From Chitinophagaceae bacterium (GTDB lineage Bacteria > Bacteroidota > Bacteroidia > Chitinophagales > Chitinophagaceae): a DNA stretch of 64,000 bases. Positions within the stretch are counted from its first letter, which is position 1. Every line of letters begins with the position of its first letter. The stretch lies in NCBI GenBank assembly GCA_947455605.1, contig CANGOX010000005.1:17267-81266 (forward strand). Reading direction: 5' to 3'. The notes under the pieces were generated by a model. It made no database searches. It was given only the letters and a program-made list of their open reading frames with translations, and had not been told where the DNA came from. Of the stretch, positions 60,671 to 64,000 are shown piece by piece. A program made the translations under genes and the position numbers.

Positions 60671-62182
60671 TTATTTTATACCATTGAACAAGCGTTTCCA
60701 GCGCGGGCCTTTCTCCCAGCTAAACCAGATCAGGGAAGCCTTACCCACCACATGTGTTTCAGGCACAAAGCCCCAATAGCGGCTGTCCTGGCTGCGATGG
60801 CGGTTATCACCCATCATCCAGTAGTAATTGTATTTAACGGTATAAGTGTTGGTTTCTTTCCCGTTGATAATGTACTTACCATTCACTTCGTCCATCTTGT
60901 TATTTTCGTAAGTGATGATCAGTCTGCGGTAAAGGGCAATGTTTTGCGGAGTGATGGTAATCACATCTCCACTTTTGGGAATAGTGATCGGGCCAAAATT
61001 ATCTACTGTCCAGGGAAAATTCACTTCATCATTCGGGAAAGTGGCACCTACCTGGTTATCAGAATAAGGAACCATTGATTTTACGTTGGGTTGCTTCTTC
61101 ACTTTTTCTGCTTCTTCCGCTGTCATATTAATGACGATCATACCCGGAGTGCCGGATGTTCTTAACTGGTCATTTGGTGCATCAATATCAATACCCAATT
61201 CTTCCTTAAAAAAATCTTCTGTAAAATTGGTGCCATTGGTTTGTATCAGATATTCTGTTTGTGAGCCCGGCGGCACAAAGGCCTGTTTTTTATTAATGAA
61301 CAATGACCCGTTCTTAACCTGTAACTCATCTCCACTTACTGCAACACAACGTTTGATATAATTATCTGTTTTATCCATTGGATGAACAAGGATCGGCAGG
61401 GATTGATCTGCTTTTAACGCTTCCCTGTCGCCATGGAACTGTGTTCTTAAAACATCATAATAAGGGTTCTTACTTCCATAGTCAGGCAGATTAATGATCG
61501 TATCTCCCTGTGGGAAATTAAATACAACCACATCATTCCTCTTTACTTCTGTAAACGCAGGTAATCGTTTATAGGGCAGCTGAACTTCTTTTATATAAGA
61601 AGGCATGGTTGTGGAGAAAGGCATGATATTATGCACAAAAGGAAATGAAACAGGTGTTTGCGGGATACGTGCCCCGTAGCTCATTTTATTAACGAAGAGG
61701 AAATCATTCACCAATAAGGTCTTCTCCATACTGCCTGTTGGAATCACATAGGCTTCAAAAACAAATGTGCGGATAATAGTGGCGGCTACAACAGCAAATA
61801 CACCGGCATCGATCCATTCACGTGAAGCGGGTTTATGGTAATGTTTCAAAACATCTTCTCCATACCATTTTTCTTTTTCAGAAAACCCGAGATAAGGGAA
61901 ATAGACAAAAGGAAACAAAACCGTAAGCGCATGATCCAATACTGAAACCCGTTTAAAATGCATCACAAAAATAATGGTGATCCAGATGGTGATGAACTGT
62001 CCGGCTATGGGTATCAATTGCAGCCAGAACCAGTATTTACGGATCTTGGTCTTTTCAACAATCAGCCAGGTATTGTAAAAAGGAATAAAGGCTTTCCAGG
62101 CTTCAATGCCTGCTTTTTTAAACATCCCATACATACCCACGTGCCAGCCAATAATTCCGATAATGAATAGAAGTAAACCCAT
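60671..62182 (-). CDS. lepB: signal peptidase I, long form
   Basis: 503 residues from ATG 62182; a TTG three codons upstream is possible but less likely. Catalytic S151 in VIPTGSMEKTL, catalytic K277 in DNYIKRCVAVSGDELQ, and MMGDNRHRSQDSRYWGFVP near the C-terminus. Helical membrane segments at about 1-20, 50-76 and 125-142. It is about 200 residues longer than E. coli-like minimal forms through a long insertion at 178-260, as usual in Bacteroidota. It removes signal peptides from exported proteins. Confidence 0.95.
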   Translation of the reverse strand: MGLLLFIIGIIGWHVGMYGMFKKAGIEAWKAFIPFYNTWLIVEKTKIRKYWFWLQLIPIAGQFITIWITIIFVMHFKRVSVLDHALTVLFPFVYFPYLGFSEKEKWYGEDVLKHYHKPASREWIDAGVFAVVAATIIRTFVFEAYVIPTGSMEKTLLVNDFLFVNKMSYGARIPQTPVSFPFVHNIMPFSTTMPSYIKEVQLPYKRLPAFTEVKRNDVVVFNFPQGDTIINLPDYGSKNPYYDVLRTQFHGDREALKADQSLPILVHPMDKTDNYIKRCVAVSGDELQVKNGSLFINKKQAFVPPGSQTEYLIQTNGTNFTEDFFKEELGIDIDAPNDQLRTSGTPGMIVINMTAEEAEKVKKQPNVKSMVPYSDNQVGATFPNDEVNFPWTVDNFGPITIPKSGDVITITPQNIALYRRLIITYENNKMDEVNGKYIINGKETNTYTVKYNYYWMMGDNRHRSQDSRYWGFVPETHVVGKASLIWFSWEKGPRWKRLFNGIK

Positions 62183-62271
62183 AGTTTTCAATTAAGTAGT
62201 AACAAAAATATCCTTTTAGGGCAGATGGGAAAGCTTTAGAGGCAAAAGTTTTCTTAAATATGGCTGATGGA

Positions 62272-62347
62272 GGTTAAAGGGGGTTAAAAGGGTTAAAATA
62301 GTCAGGTTGCACAGGTATTTCTTTAACCCTTTTAACCCTCTTTAACC
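62272..62347. repeat. GGGTTAAAAGGGTTAAAATAGT inverted repeat, lepB/regulator gap
   Basis: The arms at 62272-62306 and 62318-62347 are inverse arrays of GGTTAAA and GGGTTAAAA words. Twenty nt at 62283-62302 are identical to the core at 53965-53984. It fills most of the gap and runs up to the stop of the regulator gene. Confidence 0.8.
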
Positions 62348-62359
62348 ACTTTACCCATT

Positions 62360-63514
62360 TTAACGAACATACGCTTCCACATCTCCCACCGAAATATCCT
62401 TACCTGAAAGAATGATCAAACGCTCAACCACATTGCGGAGTTCGCGGATATTTCCGCTCCAGTTGTGTTGCTGCAGGGCTGTCATTGCTTTTTTGTCGAT
62501 CGATTTTTTAGCTTGTCCATATTCTTCGGCAATATCGCCCAGAAACTTCTCTACCAACAGGGGAATATCTTCTCTTCTTTCGTTCAGAGATGGCACATGG
62601 ATAAGGATCACACCCAACCGATGATAGAGATCGAGGCGGAAATTTTTAGCAGCTACTTCTTCCAAAAGATCTTTATTGGTAGCAGCGATCACACGAACAT
62701 CTACGGATATTTCTTTGTCACCTCCTACCCTTGTGATCTTGCCTTCCTGCAGGGCCCGTAACACTTTAGCCTGTGCACTTAAACTCATATCCCCTATTTC
62801 ATCCAGAAACAAAGTACCTCCATTGGCCTGTTCAAATTTTCCAATACGTTGTTTAATGGCCGAAGTGAATGAACCTTTTTCATGACCAAATAATTCGCTC
62901 TCGATCAACTCGCCCGGGATTGCGGCACAGTTCACTTCTACAATGGGCGAGCCAACACGGTTACTTTTTTCATGCAGCCATCGTGCCACCAGTTCTTTTC
63001 CGCATCCGTTCTCACCGGTTACCAAAACCCTTGCATCTGTTGGCGCTACTTTATCAATGGTGTCTTTTACTTTTTTGATGCCTTCACTTTCACCAATGAT
63101 CTCCTGTACCCTGGATACTTTTCTTTTCAGCACTTTTGTTTCCTTTACCAACACGGTTTTATCCAGTGCATTGCGGATCGTGATGAGTAAACGGTTCAGA
63201 TCGGGTGGTTTGGAGATATAATCGAATGCGCCTTTCTTAACGGCATCTACAGCGGTTTCTATATTTCCATGTCCGCTGATCATGATTACAGGTATTTCTG
63301 ATTGGCTGTCGATCACTTTCTGCAGAAACTCGATGCCGTCTACTTTCGGCATTTTAATATCACACAGCACTACATCATAAGAACCGGCAGTGAATTTCTT
63401 CAGTCCTTCTTCCCCATCGGTAGCTTCGTCTACTGAAAACCCTTCATTGGTAAGGATCTCTTTCAGTACGTTCCTGATAGATTTTTCATCGTCTATGATC
63501 AGAATATTCGGCAT
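62360..63514 (-). CDS. sigma-54-type response regulator without a DNA-binding domain
   Basis: 384 residues. Receiver domain with phospho-acceptor D52 in LCDIKMPKVDG, then an AAA+ activator domain: Walker A GENGCGKE at 167-174, GSFTSA at 214-219 in place of GAFTGA, Walker B FLDEIGD. The protein ends after the AAA+ lid (IRELRNVVERLI, then SGKDISVGDVEAYVR) with no Fis-type HTH. It may activate sigma-54 without binding DNA, or work with a partner. No histidine kinase is adjacent. Confidence 0.88.
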   Translation of the reverse strand: MPNILIIDDEKSIRNVLKEILTNEGFSVDEATDGEEGLKKFTAGSYDVVLCDIKMPKVDGIEFLQKVIDSQSEIPVIMISGHGNIETAVDAVKKGAFDYISKPPDLNRLLITIRNALDKTVLVKETKVLKRKVSRVQEIIGESEGIKKVKDTIDKVAPTDARVLVTGENGCGKELVARWLHEKSNRVGSPIVEVNCAAIPGELIESELFGHEKGSFTSAIKQRIGKFEQANGGTLFLDEIGDMSLSAQAKVLRALQEGKITRVGGDKEISVDVRVIAATNKDLLEEVAAKNFRLDLYHRLGVILIHVPSLNERREDIPLLVEKFLGDIAEEYGQAKKSIDKKAMTALQQHNWSGNIRELRNVVERLIILSGKDISVGDVEAYVR

Positions 63515-63578
63515 GGAAACTAATTTATTGCTAAGATAACCTATGTTAAATGGATATTACAGCCATCTATACAAATGG

Positions 63579-64000
63579 TTAAAAATGATACATAAGTCCT
63601 GAAAAAACATTCCTGCCGGAAGCCGGATTATAGTATCGTTTTCCTGCCGCATTGATATCGTTACCCAGGCTATAAGATTGATCCAGCAGGTTATCAATAC
63701 CCAGAAATACATCCAGTTTCTTGTCCTTTTTATAGCAGCGATAACCCAGCTTTACCTGCAGCAGTTGGTAGGCTTCTGCGTAAGCATCATTCGCATCTGT
63801 TAAAGGCAAACGGGAAGTGCTGTTCAATGAAGCATCAAAATAAAATCCTTTGGATGTTTCCATATCCATTCCGCTCACCCAGATATTTCGTGGCACTCCG
63901 GTTAATTCATTTCCCGAATAATCATTGGTGGTTTGTCGGTAACTATCAAAGCGATAAGGCTGGTAACTATAACTGCTACGAACAGTTAATTTCGAAATGC
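63579..64000 (-). CDS. TonB-dependent receptor, C-terminal part
   Basis: 140 codons ending at the stop at 63579-63581; the frame runs off the window at base 64000. It shows barrel strands SKLTVRSSYSYQPYRFDSYR, ELTGVPRNIWVSGMDMET, KLDVFLGIDNLLDQSYSLGN and a terminal AGKRYYNPASGRNVFSGLMYHF (quoted as YYNPASGRNVFSGLMYHF), ending in Phe, as in outer-membrane receptors for iron or copper complexes. An in-frame GTG at 63896 is not the start. Confidence 0.85.
   Translation of the reverse strand, partial: ISKLTVRSSYSYQPYRFDSYRQTTNDYSGNELTGVPRNIWVSGMDMETSKGFYFDASLNSTSRLPLTDANDAYAEAYQLLQVKLGYRCYKKDKKLDVFLGIDNLLDQSYSLGNDINAAGKRYYNPASGRNVFSGLMYHF

Noticed and set aside
2916..62347. Inverted repeats as insertion sequences or CRISPR
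   Set aside because: No transposase, no target duplication visible, no regularly spaced direct repeats; the elements are 24-130 nt long.
1..64000. tRNA, rRNA or tmRNA genes
   Set aside because: I looked for T-loop (GTTCGA-type) and acceptor-stem pairs and saw no convincing case by eye; a covariance search would be decisive.

Overview
This window is ordinary chromosome from a member of the Bacteroidota, most likely the Chitinophagaceae. The evidence is the set of family-typical proteins: head-GIN, GLPGLI, DUF2851, DUF3810, DUF6629, a gliding-motility (CHU_C) C-terminal domain, an OMP beta-barrel paired with GLPGLI, and an LpxA-type envelope gene (kdsC). Recognisable promoters have the Bacteroidota form TTTG-N20-TAnnTTTG, and Shine-Dalgarno sites are essentially absent. 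I see no rRNA, tRNA, CRISPR array, prophage or transposase gene. Both ends cut genes: a DUF3810 protein on the left and a TonB-dependent receptor on the right.

Layout. 1-3.4 kb: DUF3810 protein, then DUF177-rpmF-plsX behind a near-consensus promoter. 3.6-9.9 kb: cystathionine beta-synthase with a LysR regulator, a metal/cobalamin-type binding protein, class II aldolase, accD, smpB. 10-19.6 kb: smc, two TTG-start glycosyltransferases, ftsE, purM, ribF. 19.6-21.2 kb: small genes, including a lipoprotein frame broken by one in-frame TAA. 21.2-27.5 kb: holA, a DEDD exonuclease, a coiled-coil protein, an orphan histidine kinase, DUF6629 and head-GIN proteins. 27.6-42.3 kb: a carbon-storage and sugar block (glgB, OMP/GLPGLI pair, MFS maltose-type permease, periplasmic GH13 amylase, cold-shock gene, glgC, glgA, FucP-type permease, ROK kinase). 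42.3-50.2 kb: a four-helix-bundle (23S IVS-type) gene between AT-rich inverted repeats, a phosphodiester glycosidase, lipA, OsmC, DUF2851, maf, a UbiA prenyltransferase, kdsC, iscX, fdx. 50.3-64 kb: hydrolase, topA, fatty acid desaturase, transglutaminase-like protein, OsmC, csaA, ogt, a T9SS-type surface protein, cdd, lepB, a sigma-54 activator and the TonB receptor end.

How the genes fit together. The 27-42 kb block reads as maltodextrin breakdown in the periplasm (GH13), import (MFS), phosphorylation (ROK) and storage as glycogen (GlgC, GlgA, GlgB). Fe-S functions cluster loosely (fdx-iscX, lipA), and envelope lipid genes (plsX, accD, desaturase) are scattered.

The two most unusual signals are non-coding. 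First, the heptamer AACGATT lies 3-8 nt before the start codon of five genes: accD, the maltose-type permease, glgA, the FucP-type permease and the desaturase. Second, about 18 gaps between genes are filled almost exactly by inverted repeats built from short words. These belong to at least a dozen unrelated sequence families with the same architecture, and one of them encloses the IVS-type four-helix-bundle gene.
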